A stretch of DNA of 64,000 nt, taken from assembly GCA_030374805.1 (NCBI GenBank), contig JARGSG010000056.1, positions 1 through 64,000 of the forward strand, in the 5' to 3' direction. This DNA comes from Gracilaria gracilis (Eukaryota > Rhodophyta > Florideophyceae > Gracilariales > Gracilariaceae). The notes beneath the pieces were generated by a model that saw nothing but the letters and a program-made list of their open reading frames with translations, searched no databases and was not told the origin of the DNA. Of the stretch, positions 19,760 through 30,233 are shown piece by piece. The translations under genes were made by a program, and so were the position numbers. Every line of letters begins with the position of its first letter. The first letter of the stretch is position 1.

Positions 19760-20926
19760 CTACGCTTCCTCCTGGTCGTTTTCCTGGTGGGGAGCAGGCT
19801 CCTCGACCAGTGTGACGGCCTGTGTCGGTCTTGATGAGTACGTCTGGCGAGGCTGTCCGCCCTGGCGATATCCTACATCGTCCTTCGGGGTATCAGTTTT
19901 TCGTCCGGTCTGGTAGGCACTGTAATAGCCTTCCTCGCGGCGTTGCTGATAGTTAGCCTCCCGTATGGCCAGCAGCTTCTCCTTTAGGTCCGGGGGGAGC
20001 AACTGACAGCAGTTGGGCTCCCGCGAAAGGCAAATCCGACACGGTCTAACTGGTGCCTGCCCCTGGGGTTGCTGTACCCTGGAGCTGGCAGGACTGGGAT
20101 AAGACCGAACGGACTGAGCCGGCGTTGAAGCCGAGGGCGTAGTGGGAGGCGAGGGCATGGAAGACGCGCGGGATACCGCGAGAACATTTTCCTCGTCTTC
20201 ATCCGATACGGAATAGATCGATTCCGACGGGGTATCGATACTGTGAACCTTCCGGGCGGTACGAGAGGACTCTTTCCGAACGGTTGGCTTTTGAGTATCG
20301 ACCCGAACGGACTGTCTACGTGAGGCACGATGGGTGTCTCCGTACGATTCCGCGTAACGGGCAAGTGCATCGTATCCGATATTGGGATGCGAGGTGAGGT
20401 GATTCCTCACCTTTGACCGTATGGCGGCAAGGAGACCTTCGACGAAGATCCCCTTCAAATTCCGATCGGTAAAGACATTTCCGCAACGGAGGGCTTTCGT
20501 CCAGAGCTTCTGGGCGAATTCCGTTTCGGACATGCCTGACGCTTGGCGGTAGAGGGTGACCTCTGTGGCCGCGTCGGCAATGATTTCATCCGTTGCGTAC
20601 GTGGTCAACAAAAAGTTGACTACCTCTTCGTACGTATGGAGAGACTCATCCCGAGTACGGTCGACAGCGCCAGACTCACCCTCGAGCCGAGACTGAACCA
20701 GAGCGTGCGCCGGTCCGGTCAGGTAAAACTGGAAACACCAGAGGGCTGCCCCCTCAGTGAGTCCGTTGTGGTTGCAAGCGGTTTTAAACCGCTGTAAGAA
20801 ATTGAGCACCGATATCGGATCCGTCCCGGAAAAGGAATGACCCTTCATCTGGACATTCAATTTCTTTTGGTAGCGCGCAATCTTGCGCGCCACCCGCGAA
20901 TTGTACGTCTGGCTCCTCCTGAGCAA
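19760..20926 (-). CDS. gag: Gag, C-terminal part, element 2
   Basis: A 388-residue frame holding the capsid-like part (ISVLNFLQRFKTACNHNGLTEGAALWCFQFYL, in pieces) and a Pro/Ser-rich linker. A CRICLSREPNCC block sits where element 1 has a zinc knuckle; here the His spacing of CX2CX4HX4C is lost. The stop at 19760 lies within the open pol frame, which is -1 relative to gag, so frameshift expression of pol is likely. The N-terminal gag frame (20784-21958) enters this one near 20937 only after an apparent 2-base deletion relative to element 1 (RSYRLRNRS against YRLLRRSQ). Confidence 0.8.
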   Translation of the reverse strand: MLRRSQTYNSRVARKIARYQKKLNVQMKGHSFSGTDPISVLNFLQRFKTACNHNGLTEGAALWCFQFYLTGPAHALVQSRLEGESGAVDRTRDESLHTYEEVVNFLLTTYATDEIIADAATEVTLYRQASGMSETEFAQKLWTKALRCGNVFTDRNLKGIFVEGLLAAIRSKVRNHLTSHPNIGYDALARYAESYGDTHRASRRQSVRVDTQKPTVRKESSRTARKVHSIDTPSESIYSVSDEDEENVLAVSRASSMPSPPTTPSASTPAQSVRSYPSPASSRVQQPQGQAPVRPCRICLSREPNCCQLLPPDLKEKLLAIREANYQQRREEGYYSAYQTGRKTDTPKDDVGYRQGGQPRQTYSSRPTQAVTLVEEPAPHQENDQEEA

Positions 20927-21958
20927 CCTGTACGTGGTAGTCCACCACTTTGGCGAACTTCTCGTTCAAGGGCCTGATGCGTTTTAACATCAACCTGTCC
21001 GAACGGGAACGATACCGATCGGACTTCCCCCTCCGTCGAGGGCTGCGGGAGTGTCGGTCGACTTCCGAATCCGTGCGGTCGTCATCCGACGATGACTCCG
21101 AAGAGTCCGAGTCCGTTCTGGCTGATCTTCGCCTTCTCTGGCGGCGACGGTCTTTCCGTTTACGGGGCGCGTCATCCGAATCGGAACTTCCGCTCGGTCT
21201 ACCGCCTCTGCGGCGGCGATTCCTCCTCTCGTCGGAGGAATCTCCTGAGCTTCCGTTTGGATCGTCCTGCGGGTCGACTGGCGGGAGGTACACTCCGGTC
21301 GGACCCCTCGTTGGGCCCTTCTTCAGTTCCGGTCGGTGTTGCCTCTCGCCGCTAGCGGGTGCATTGTCCGTACGGTCAATAAAAGATTTGGGTGGGTGGG
21401 TCGGTAGCTGAGCTACCAGTGCGGCCAGTGTACTGTTCAGAGCTGACGTAGCAGGTTCCGAACGGTCTATCTTCAGGATATTCCTGACCATATCGTGTAC
21501 GATCGGTGGAATATCCTGGCGCAGAAGCGCCGGGATTCGGTCCTTGAGGTACGTCTCCACTGCCATGGGGACGTGGACCTCAATTTCCGTTCGGAGACTC
21601 TGCAGGGCGTAGGGAGCGATCCCTGCCCAGAGTTCCCGTGCGGTAGTCCGTTCGGTAAGGAGTGGCGGCGCGGGGCCAGCTTCGCCCCGCGGCGTCTTCT
21701 CCGTTCCGGGAAAGGGAGCGAGCGCGATTGCCTCGTCCTCGTTCCGTTCGGACTTAGACCTATTACGTGCGGAACCGTCTCGGATGATCCGTTCGGGCTC
21801 CTCTGAAGGCGTGACGTAGGCCGTCGCGTTACTTCGGGTGCTCCGGCGGCCAACCGAAGCGGCATCCGAAGCGGCGCGAATTGCGACCGGTACGGACTTT
21901 GCGGAGTCTTTTTCGACCAAAGACCCTTCACCCATTTCTCCGTGCGGACGATGACTCA
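20784..21958 (-). CDS. gag: Gag, N-terminal part, element 2 (frameshifted)
   Basis: Starts at an ATG at 21958 (MSHRPHGEMG). The reading includes a variable N-terminus and a long Arg/Ser/Asp-rich region (SSDERRNRRRRG, SESSSDDDRTDSE) resembling RS domains. It then reaches NEKFAKVVDY, where homology to element 1 gag switches to the other frame (19760-20926) near 20937. The last 50 residues of this frame are therefore out-of-frame readthrough. Whether this is an inactivating deletion or a sequencing error cannot be told here. Element 1 breaks elsewhere, so a programmed shift at this place is unlikely. Confidence 0.75.
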
Positions 21959-22018
21959 TACTGTACGTATCGGTTCCACGATCGGTTCTGCTGCTCCGTA
22001 CGGTCTCGAATTCCACTT

Positions 22019-22034
22019 CTAGGTCGGGATACCA
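22019..22034 (-). promoter_or_regulatory. Primer binding site, element 2
   Basis: The minus strand reads TGGTATCCCGACCTAG, one base inside the 5' LTR. It begins with TGG as a tRNA 3'-CCA complement should. It differs from the element 1 site at one position. Confidence 0.7.
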
Positions 22035-22035
22035 A

Positions 22036-22578
22036 TGTGGTATAATGCACAAAAAGGGAGAGAGTCCGAAGCGGTCTTGAGACGGGAGCGGTGGTAGCGT
22101 ACAGTCTTGTGACTGTAATGAATCCGAGCGGAGAGAAGGGGCGGGAGCACCGGGCGGTCGAGGGGAGAGTGGACGATTGGTATCACCAGGCACGTACAGA
22201 AACGTGCGGAAGGGTACGAACGGTCTGAGAAACCCAATAAAGGAGTAGCCGTGCGGTCTATCGTTAGTGCAAACTAGCGAAGAAGACGTTCGGCAGAAGA
22301 TGGTTGTCGTTTACGATTGGGGCCTCGGGAGATCCGAGCTACAACTAAATATCGGGTCTGGGCCCCATTACTAACTACTGTACGATCGGTCTAATTTGCA
22401 CTATCACTACCAAGTCCGTACACGTGGCCAACTTGTACGATGCGCCAACCCGTCCGGCACTTGATCACCAAATCGTACACGTGGCGGTGCCACGGCACCA
22501 GCCCATCGTGCACTACCCCTTCGTACGTGAACGGCTGATCGGATACACCATGCACCAACTCGGGCCTCCTATACTACA
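22036..22578 (-). repeat. 5' LTR of element 2
   Basis: Copy of 11378-11920, TG...CA-bounded on the transcribed strand. It is followed by the target duplication CTTAT at 22579-22583. It should carry the promoter for gag-pol, but no clear TATA box was identified on the minus strand. Confidence 0.93.
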
Positions 22579-22719
22579 CTTATCAGCTCGCCTCCGATGA
22601 TATTCACGCAACACAGTGATGGGAACTGCGATGTCGGTCCACAGGATGCACACCAGAGCTCTCAGCAAAGTGAGGATGGGCATGAAAACTTAGTGTATAG
22701 TGTTGCACCTACGCAATAA

Positions 22720-24088
22720 ATGAATGTGGATGAAGCTGTGCAACAAGAAAAGAGCAGCACTGAAGACAGTACAGTGGACATATTACGCGTTCCCCGACAA
22801 GTCGTAGTTCCATTAGAGGGCAATGACAGTCCTACTGATTCAAATAGTTCTTTTGAGCCAGCCGACCATGCACATCTATTCGATAAGGGTGCAAGTAACG
22901 CATCCTCATTGCCTTCCAGTCAAGGAATCATTACTGAAAATGAAGTCACTGCACTACATGACACACGCGAAGATTTTATCTCGACTATGGCACCGCAATG
23001 GATTCCTAACACTATAGAAGAGAGAACAACGGTTACAGAAGATTTTTGGTCATGCCTCTTTGCAGAACCTTGTGACTTTCTACAGGAGCATAGTTTAGAA
23101 GGAAACTATACTAACGATGAACACATTCATGATGTAAGCGAGGAGAGACAGAGTAGACACCAGGCGAGTGGCTTGAAGGGATGGAAGTACGCCGGGGCTT
23201 TCGGAGACGTAAGTATTGGCATTGATAACGCAGATTCTTTACTAGGACGTAGGTTTCTCACTGAGTCTAACAAAATGTTGAACAATGTCGTGGAAGAAAT
23301 CAAAGTGAACGGACAAAGTAGTGGGCAAATGGATCACACTACTTTAACGAGGATGGCCACGTTCGATGTGTTTCTACCAACTTTTGTCTTTGAGAAACTG
23401 CGCGTGTACGTGAATAGAGTTTTGTCAAAGCGGTCTATGCTACACTAACTCCTCGGAGAATCGAATTGTCAGTGTAGTGGGACGATTACTTTGTGCTCAG
23501 GTCAACAATGTTGGGGTAATATATCGCCTATCAATAGCGAAAAAGAAAGGTCGTTTGCCCGATGCCGCAAAAGATATTCCTCTCTCGAAATCCAGCTATC
23601 GAATGCATCGACATAATGTTTCTCGGTCTATGACGTTTTCCTCTTTCGCAAAGCATTTGGCAAAAGAGTTTGCGGTGATGTACAGACATCATAAAGGCGT
23701 TTCCAGTTCTGCAAATATAGGGTATTCTAAGGTGTCAGAGAACGAGGCAGTCAAGCAAATGTATGTGAAAAATGTTGTTCAGAAATTCAACAGAGGGATT
23801 GATGCTCGGAGACGGCTTTCGGAGTCACGACTTCATAAGCTTGTTAAAGGGAAATCGGCATACTGTTCTCTTTGTTCATTCAATTATAGTTTGAAGTTGA
23901 GGGGAAGAGTGTTTAAAAAGAAGGGTGGTTCTAAAATTCGGCAGTGGTGTGGACTGTGCTGTCAACCAATATGTCCCAAATGTTGGGACAAATGGCATAG
24001 CGTTAGAACTCTAGTGAAGGGGCAAATATCGGAGAAAGAGCTTATTGAGCTAAAGGAAAGAGCTGAAAGTGAACTACAGGAGTCATAA
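22720..24088 (+). pseudogene. Broken transposon-borne protein with Cys-rich C-terminus
   Basis: Two frames (22720-23448 and 23477-24088) continue each other after a frame change. The first is also preceded in frame by a TAA (22717-22719) and by the fragment beyond element 2 (11250-11377). The C-terminus has a zinc-binding pattern, YCSLC, then about 25 residues, WCGLCCQPICPKCWDKWH. This resembles the Cys-rich tail of piggyBac-type transposases, but no DDD core was recognised, so the family is uncertain. The gene sits between the 158-bp inverted repeats, which could be its terminal repeats. Non-functional because of the stop, the frameshift and the 11-kb insertion. Confidence 0.55.
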
Positions 24089-24223
24089 TTAAAGTAAATG
24101 CGTTTACCTTTATGGCTAGAAGCGTGTTTATGCTAGCTAGGACCTGGAGCACAAAGTCGGAGTCTTTGCAACTTAACGTTGTATAAGAAGGAGACCCAGT
24201 TGGTCAGATACCGCGCTGATCAT

Positions 24224-24381
24224 GCGTGAAAGTTGTGGAGCGTGCGTGATGTTCACTCAGCAACTGCGTGAAGTTCTCGCAGCTGCAGAGTGAGCATCAC
24301 GCTGGGCAGGGTGATTCACGCAATTTCTCGAAAAATCACCCTGCCCAGCGTGCTCGAAATCGTTCACGCAGCGTGCACGGG
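24224..24381 (-). repeat. 158-bp inverted repeat, right copy
   Basis: Reverse complement of 11011-11168 with three differences seen, including the internal 18-nt hairpin arms around 24311-24358. It ends 26 bp before the ATG of the Harbinger element B transposase. Confidence 0.75.
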
Positions 24382-24407
24382 TCTATTGTGCCCATCTGTC
24401 ATGCACA

Positions 24408-25773
24408 ATGAGCGAGAGCTCTTCAGATCATGAGTTTCTGACATTCAGCGACGATGAAGAACAAGCTGCCGCCCGCAGCATGGTGGCATTGACAGCAGTA
24501 ATCCCAATGGCAATTACTCCAGACAGAACGTATACGGGGCGACAAATCTCAAGTAGTACCATCCGACGCGGCAACTGCAACTGGTACGCAAATTATCTTC
24601 ATCCAATCCCAGTCTACCCACCCTCGCATTTCAGAAAGGTATTCCGCATACCACTGAAGCTTTATTGGATTCTGCACAAGGAACAACTAGAATTCGAACT
24701 GCGACTGAAGCAACGAGTAAATGGTGCTGGTGTGCCTGGTCATTCTTCGCATCAGAAACTGCTGGGCACTCTCCGCAAGCTCGCCACAGGATTATCGTTT
24801 GACCAAATAAATGACATGGTCAAAATGTCTCCAGAAAGCCAGCGGCTGTACTTTGAGATAGTACTACAAAGCATCTTCAATCGATTTGGCCCAACTTATT
24901 TAAACAGGGAACCAACTCTACAGGAGCTACGTGGTGTAGAGAAACAACACGCCAGTGTTGGATTCCCTGGTTGTATTGGTTGCATAAACTGTATGCATCT
25001 ACATTGGAAAAACTGTCGTAAGTCTCTCAAGGGACAGTATCATAACCCCAAAGATGGGAAACTGGCGACCATAAGCTGTGAGGCTCTTTGCGACCACAAC
25101 CTCTATTGTTGGCACTGGTTTGTTGGGCGGTGTGGGACGAATAATGACAAAACAGTGGTCGGAAATAGTCCACCCTTTATTGATATTCTTTCCGGCAAAC
25201 GAGAGATGGTTCTCCCAGAAGGATATGAGATAAACGGACCGGTTCGAACGGCTCTTTTGTACTACTTGGTGGACGGCATCTATCCCCCGTGGGCCATATT
25301 TATCGGTCCAAACCATGCACCTGCAAACGCGAGAGAAAAGACGATGACGAAAGCGCAGAAAGAAACGAGAAAGGATATAGAGCGCTTCTTCGGAGCGCTA
25401 CAGGGACGCTTCAAAGTGCCCAGGCACGAACGAACTGTTCGAGTGGAGTGACGAAAAGATTATTTTCATAAGTCAGGTATGCGTCATAATCCACAATATG
25501 TTGGTAGATTTGGACCTCAAAAGAGAACTGAGAGGTGAAACGGATGAAAACAGAGAGGCTATCAGCGTCATTGAGGAGTTCGCTGACGAAGCACAGGATT
25601 CGTCTGATGTGGAAACGCAGAGCAACGGCGAGGAAGACAACACAGTGACGAACAACGTTGGCCTGACTTCTTTACTAGAGCAATATAATTTCGTTACGAA
25701 TGAGCATCAACATCATCAACTGAAACAGGCCCTCACGAACCACTTATGGGCAAGAAGAGGGTTCACGGCTTAA
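24408..25773 (+). pseudogene. PIF/Harbinger transposase (Plant_tran type), frameshifted
   Basis: The first frame (24408-25451, 347 residues) has the family features: GCIGCINCMHLHWKNC, where the first catalytic Asp appears replaced by Asn; CEALCDHNLYCWHWF; NNDKTV; LLYYLVDGIYPPWAIF (second Asp); and RKDIERFFGALQGRF (Glu). Near 25430 a one-base shift moves the homology into another frame (WSDEKIIFISQVCVIIHN), which continues to 25773 and ends HHQLKQALTNHLWARRG, the usual C-terminus. The shift, and probably the Asp to Asn change, inactivate it. It differs from the transposase at 8549-9760 and belongs to another Harbinger branch. Confidence 0.85.
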
Positions 25774-25835
25774 CACAGTGCGAGAAGGAGGCGCCTACGG
25801 CCCCTGCGGCGCTGTTTTCGCCTCTTTCGCCTCTT

Positions 25836-26818
25836 TCATGCGTCATCTTTGACTCCGGAACTAGTGTGAATGGACACTACTTCAGGCTCTGCAATTGAGT
25901 GGTCTATATCATCCTCCTGCTCAGCAATTTTGATTGTAGCTGCCATCAGTAAACTGGTAGGAGGACGTATTCCCAATGCGATGGGATATATTATTCGCCC
26001 TTTTCTCTGAATCACGCGTCGCATTGACCTTACTCGCATTACTGCATGAACCCTTAAAACCCTTCAAAAATGCGGATTTTCTCATTAGATCCTCCAGCTT
26101 TCGGTTCGTTTCGGCAGGATTCAAGCACATTCGGTGCAAAATCTTTCACTGCAATGCAATTGAAGCTGCCATTTTCTTGTTTTCGGCAGATCCGCGAAGG
26201 CTTTCGGTCAAAGCGTTTATACTCTTGGCAACTTTTGATGGGTTTTGTTCCTCTTTTTCCTCTGCTTTCCGCTTTTTTGCGCCTGTCGGGCGACACGAGG
26301 CAAGGCTTGACATTGAAATATTTTCTGCACTATCTTCATCTGATGCGCTTTCCTTCGCATTTTTCGTGGGTTTATATCCGAGGACGGTGTGTGAACTGCC
26401 TCAAATATGCCCAGCAAATTTGGGGCATTACAAAAGCAGTTGTATGGCTGACAAAAATCGAATGACACCAGGTGTTCGTAGTTATCCTTTACACTCTAAC
26501 TTGTTGTTGTTCTGGTACAAAATCATGATGTTTCTTACCGTGTATTCTTCAGATTTTTGCAGAAGGAATTGATGATCTGTAGAGCTTTTTTGCAGCCAAA
26601 TACTTCTGGGCTTTTCTCGCTACAGTCGTCCATTGTGAGCTCAAACTACTTTGCACACGAGGTCGAGTGCACTTTGGTTCTTTGCCATATGTGGTTGCTA
26701 CCGCTTTCCAGATTGTTTCAGCATTTTGTTAGAAGACTGTTTGGGAGGCGGACATCCATGAACGGGCTAGGGCGAGGTCTTCATTGGGCGTAAAATTGGG
26801 TCCCCTGGTGCTATCCAT
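25836..26818 (-). pseudogene. Myb/SANT-like partner protein of Harbinger element B, broken
   Basis: The minus strand starts at an ATG at 26818 with MDSTRGPNFTPNEDLALARS, the typical opening of Harbinger ORF1/trihelix-like SANT proteins. A TAA at 26729-26731 breaks the frame. The homology then goes on through several frames: QNAETIWKAV, VARKAQKYLA, a RPTGAKKRKAEEKEE-like basic block near 26230-26290, and a helical end (RKLEDLMRKS) at about 26065. The gene converges on the transposase, the same arrangement as in the first Harbinger pair. It has at least one stop and several frameshifts. Confidence 0.65.
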
Positions 26819-27131
26819 GTTCAAGCTAATCGTAGTTGCACGATGGAGAAAGCAGGTCACGAGAGAGGAGGGAAGCATGGTTGCATGCACTTGGGAAGAT
26901 TGGCGGCGATTGAGTGTTTCCGTTTGGACTTGGCGCCAAATGGTACAAGTGACAAGAGGTGAACGTGGCAGATTATGAATGGTCTATGAGTTTAGGTGGC
27001 GACCCAAATTGCTGGCTAAATTTGCTCGAGAATAGCAAGTAGTTTAGGTCGGAACCTAAAATTGATAGGTTTTGGCCAGTTGATAGGGTTGCGTTTTTGG
27101 ACGCTCACCCAAATATTTGGGTTTTTGGGTC

Positions 27132-27147
27132 CTTGATAGAGATGCTC
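27132..27147 (-). repeat. Right terminal inverted repeat, Harbinger element B
   Basis: Reads CTTGATAGAGATGCTC followed by TTA. Exact complement of 10837-10852. Confidence 0.8.
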
Positions 27148-27150
27148 TTA

Positions 27151-28089
27151 TATAGACCTTTCACTGATATTTGGCAGTGACCTTGTTGCCGAGCCATTAT
27201 TCGCCGGTTATAGAAGTGAATTCATGGTAACCTGTAGCAAAGGGGGATCCTGGTCAAGCCACCTGGAGCGGAAGGCTTTCTACTTCCATTCTTCCATTTC
27301 TCTATATCTGCGGCTCAATGTGACCGACCCGTAGCACTTCAAACCTCCGCAAGTCTCGACCCTGAAGCCCGGAGGTCCCGTAAAAACGCCGATAACTTCG
27401 CCCAAAGTTGATTCTGTGTTCTTGTGATGAACTCTCGTTTGCTGTTCTCAGAAATGAAACGGACTGATGTATTACGCATTCTGCGACGACTTGAATTTGA
27501 ACACTTGTTCTCCTTCTTGATTGGCATGTGTTCTCCATTCCTTCTGGTAGCTCTTTGTTTTGGGGTGGCGTGCTACAAACCGCACAGATTCAATCGGCTG
27601 CAATTGTTCTGTTTCATGTCAGGCAACTTGGCAAAGATGTTCTTGTATGTAGTACTGGTTAGAGGGTATCGTTTTCTTGAATACCGAGGCTGAGCTATGC
27701 AAGTTTGAAGTAGCCATCTTGTTGTCGACAGTATTTGGCCGGCCAGTATTTGCTCAAAACGTCTATTATCTTGTTCGTGCGCTCCTCGCTGTCGCATGAA
27801 GTTATGGGATGCTTGATGCATTTAGATCCCTTCAATGTGCTTTGCATTGTGTTGTTGTATCATCCTTCACCGTGATGAAGCCATAGTGTACTTTCGAATT
27901 GAAATCAATATAAACCGATGTCCTCTCCACCTATGTCGTGATGTACAATAAAAAAACGAGGAACGGGAGCCGATCAATCAGTCAATCCAATAGTCCTTTT
28001 TTTGGAGGTGGACGAGCTTCATTCCGTACTCGGATGGTGCTCCAATCAACTCTGGGTTCTTTTGTTTCGCCCGGCAATAGGTCTGTTAC
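27151..28089. other. No gene recognised
   Basis: Overlapping short ORFs occur on both strands (27302-27538 minus, 27424-27693 plus). None shows a domain or a convincing start context, and the strand assignments contradict each other. Confidence 0.4.
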
Positions 28090-30060
28090 GTCTTTTATGA
28101 AACCACTTGACGTCTACAGTTGCGTTCAAAAGAACAAAGAGCAACGCCCTTTTCTGCAAAGAACTTCAGTCCTCCAGGAAGGAGTGAGAACCAATACAGT
28201 TGAGAGCTATGGAGAAGATTTTGCCAACGACAAAATGAAGCTCGAACCTCAGAATGCGCAACTTCCGTTGCCAGCAATGACATTTTGAACTACAACAAGA
28301 AAAACGCCTTTTGTGCCACCCTTGCTGGATCAGTTAGCGTCGCATTTGCGTCCAACTATGAATGATAGATCAACCCAAATCCAATAAGAGACCACAGTCG
28401 TGTAAGCGAACCGTCTTTTTCCAGCAGTCCGCCAGCAAGCTCATGTGATGCGACCTGGCTAAACCAATTCCAGTTCGTCTCCTGCTCCGCATGCACCATC
28501 GTTGCTCCAGCCGCGCTGTATAAAAGTATGTGCTGCCTTATCGGATCCAGTGTTTTACATCTTCGCAACGCTTGGCACGCTTCCTTCTCCTTCAGAGTCA
28601 TTGAGTTTGTGCGTCCACACAATAATGGCGTATGAACCTTCCGCCCCGCCTCTACCTTCAGAATTGCGTCATCAGCAACCCAACCCCAGTTTGTATCCTC
28701 ATCCCTCGCAACCGGCTCAATCATATCGTCCAAACGATCACGTTTATCCCCTACCGTCTTCCCCCCCAAACCCGTCTGGAAAACCTGGCTCTCCACCACC
28801 ACCCCCTCCACCGACGTCGCCACCGCCGCCACCGCCGCCACCACCACCACCACCCCCGAAAGCCTATCAAAGCTCAGTCCCACTAAACGATGCACAGTTT
28901 GACATTGAATCCCAGGATCCTAAAGTGAACGAGGAGGAGGATGACTTTTCCGCTGGGATGTATTTCGTAATTGGTATCGTGCTTGGTATACCGCTTAGTG
29001 TGTTTGCGTTCCTGTTGTTGATATTTGCCGATAAGTTCGGTATCGTTGGGAAAAGGAAGAAGATGTTTATTATTGGTGTTTGCATTCCTATCGTTATTCA
29101 GCTTATCATCATTGCCTTACTTGTGATCGCGTATTTCATCGGATGGCGCAAGTTTAGTGAGGATTTTTGATGTTACTGTGCTTCTTTTCTTGGGCAAATA
29201 ACAAATCGCGGTGCGCTTTTTCGAAATGTGCCAGCGAATCGGAGATATCTGAGAAAGAAATTACAGGACGTTGTTTGTTTATGTTCTCGAAAGTGTTCAT
29301 TCGTTGTTCCGGTGTACCATTGACATAGGACCATTGCCTTCGAGGGGGTAACGGAACTCCTTTTCGGAGCCTACATATGGTAGTAGGAAGAGCAAATGCA
29401 AAATGTCTACAATTACTCGTCATTCAAGGATTGAGCACAGCAATCGCGCTTTTGAATAGTACCAAGAAGAGCGAAGGCGCTTCTGAAGAGTACCTGTGGA
29501 TGAACCAACACCCCTCGTTGGTGACTTGTCTCGAAACTAGAGGCCAGCCAAAAAGCTATCGCCATGGATTCTTAGTCAAGTGTACAGTAAATAGTTTACC
29601 TTGTCTCTCCTTCCGTGGAGAGTTCCTTGAGAGCAAAAAGCTAAGAGTGGACGCTATGATTCAATTCCCGAATGGTTTGAAAAAGCCTTACTTCTACAAT
29701 CATGGGTATCGCTTGTTCGGACAAGCTTTACTGTCGTCGGTATGCTAGCATTCCCTGACATTCGGAACGCGTACTAGTTTCATCGAACGGACCCGAAGCA
29801 GGGGAAGCGAAGAAAATCGTCATTGGGCGTTCTGTACACGGGGCTTGCAACCGAGAGCCAAACGGCCAACGAAACAGTCTTTGAGATCCCACAGGACAAC
29901 ACAGCATCTCATCTCTGTTGTCCTGATGATGATGCACAGCGTTAACATCTGTTCCAGCAGCACGTCGTATCTCGTCGCAGGTATGAATGATATCACTGAC
30001 TTGACAGGTTGCTATCACTATCGGTATCTCTGAAGGATATTGTGCTGGGTCGTCTGTCAA
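28090..30060 (+). repeat. Diverged segmental duplication, copy 1 (copy 2 at about 30590-31680)
   Basis: Several blocks recur in the same order in 30590-31680: the CGTCGCATTTGCGTCCAACT block (28338 and 30819), the GAGCACAG(C/A)AATCG block (29431 and 31068), and the ACATCTGTTCCA-type block (29947 and 31608). Divergence is large, so the event is old. Copy 2 is shorter and its small membrane-protein gene lies just beyond it, not in the middle. The order of genes and repeat blocks was therefore rearranged, or the blocks are dispersed repeats. Confidence 0.6.
28625..29170 (+). CDS. Small proline-rich membrane protein, two TM segments
   Basis: A frame of 181 residues from an ATG at 28625 (MAYEPSAPPLP). 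The N-terminal half is Pro-rich, with a long run of prolines around residues 55-80, and is probably cytosolic and disordered. An acidic stretch (NEEEDDFSAG) follows, then two hydrophobic segments (YFVIGIVLGIPLSVFAFLLL and IGVCIPIVIQLIIIALLVIA) separated by a basic loop (GKRKK). A shorter relative with the same two-segment ending is at 31811-32173. The layout resembles small tetraspan or vesicle-type proteins but no family is recognised. Confidence 0.7.
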   Translation: MAYEPSAPPLPSELRHQQPNPSLYPHPSQPAQSYRPNDHVYPLPSSPPNPSGKPGSPPPPPPPTSPPPPPPPPPPPPPKAYQSSVPLNDAQFDIESQDPKVNEEEDDFSAGMYFVIGIVLGIPLSVFAFLLLIFADKFGIVGKRKKMFIIGVCIPIVIQLIIIALLVIAYFIGWRKFSEDF

Positions 30061-30233
30061 TATATTTAAAGCGATGGATATTTCAAATGCTCTGGTTATC
30101 TGGTTATTTTTCTGCAGCTAAAATAGTGGTCTCAGTCTACTTTATTTTCCATGACGGTTTCCTATAATAATACTGGTGTCGTTCTCCTATGTTTCTCATC
30201 TATAACAAGGCAACATGGTTCTGCACTTCTAAT

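Larger units (their letters stand above)
11378..22578 (-). mobile_element. Ty3/gypsy chromovirus, element 2 (full length)
   Basis: Two 543-bp LTRs (11378-11920 and 22036-22578) differ at about five positions seen by eye. They are flanked by a 5-bp duplication, CTTAT (11373-11377 and 22579-22583). The minus strand carries the primer binding site (22019-22034), gag, pol with a chromodomain, and a purine tract at the inner edge of the left LTR (11921-11932). Between pol and that LTR is 3.7 kb with a 744-codon ORF on the plus strand. The near-identical LTRs indicate a recent insertion. Pol is open over 1,334 residues, but gag carries a frameshift. Confidence 0.93.
10837..27147. mobile_element. 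PIF/Harbinger DNA transposon (element B) with nested insertions
   Basis: The ends are perfect 16-bp inverted repeats (GAGCATCTCTATCAAG at 10837-10852 and its complement at 27132-27147), flanked by TTA on both sides (10834-10836 and 27148-27150). This is the 3-bp target duplication expected for PIF/Harbinger. Without the 11.2-kb retrotransposon the element is about 5.1 kb. It contains a plus-strand transposase (24408-25773) and a convergent Myb/SANT-like gene (25836-26818), both broken, plus a Cys-rich ORF between 158-bp inverted repeats. It is non-autonomous as it stands. Confidence 0.8.

Noticed and set aside
27302..27538. Transporter-like frame near 27.4 kb
   Set aside because: A faint resemblance to a CorA/Mrs2 block could not be extended in any frame.
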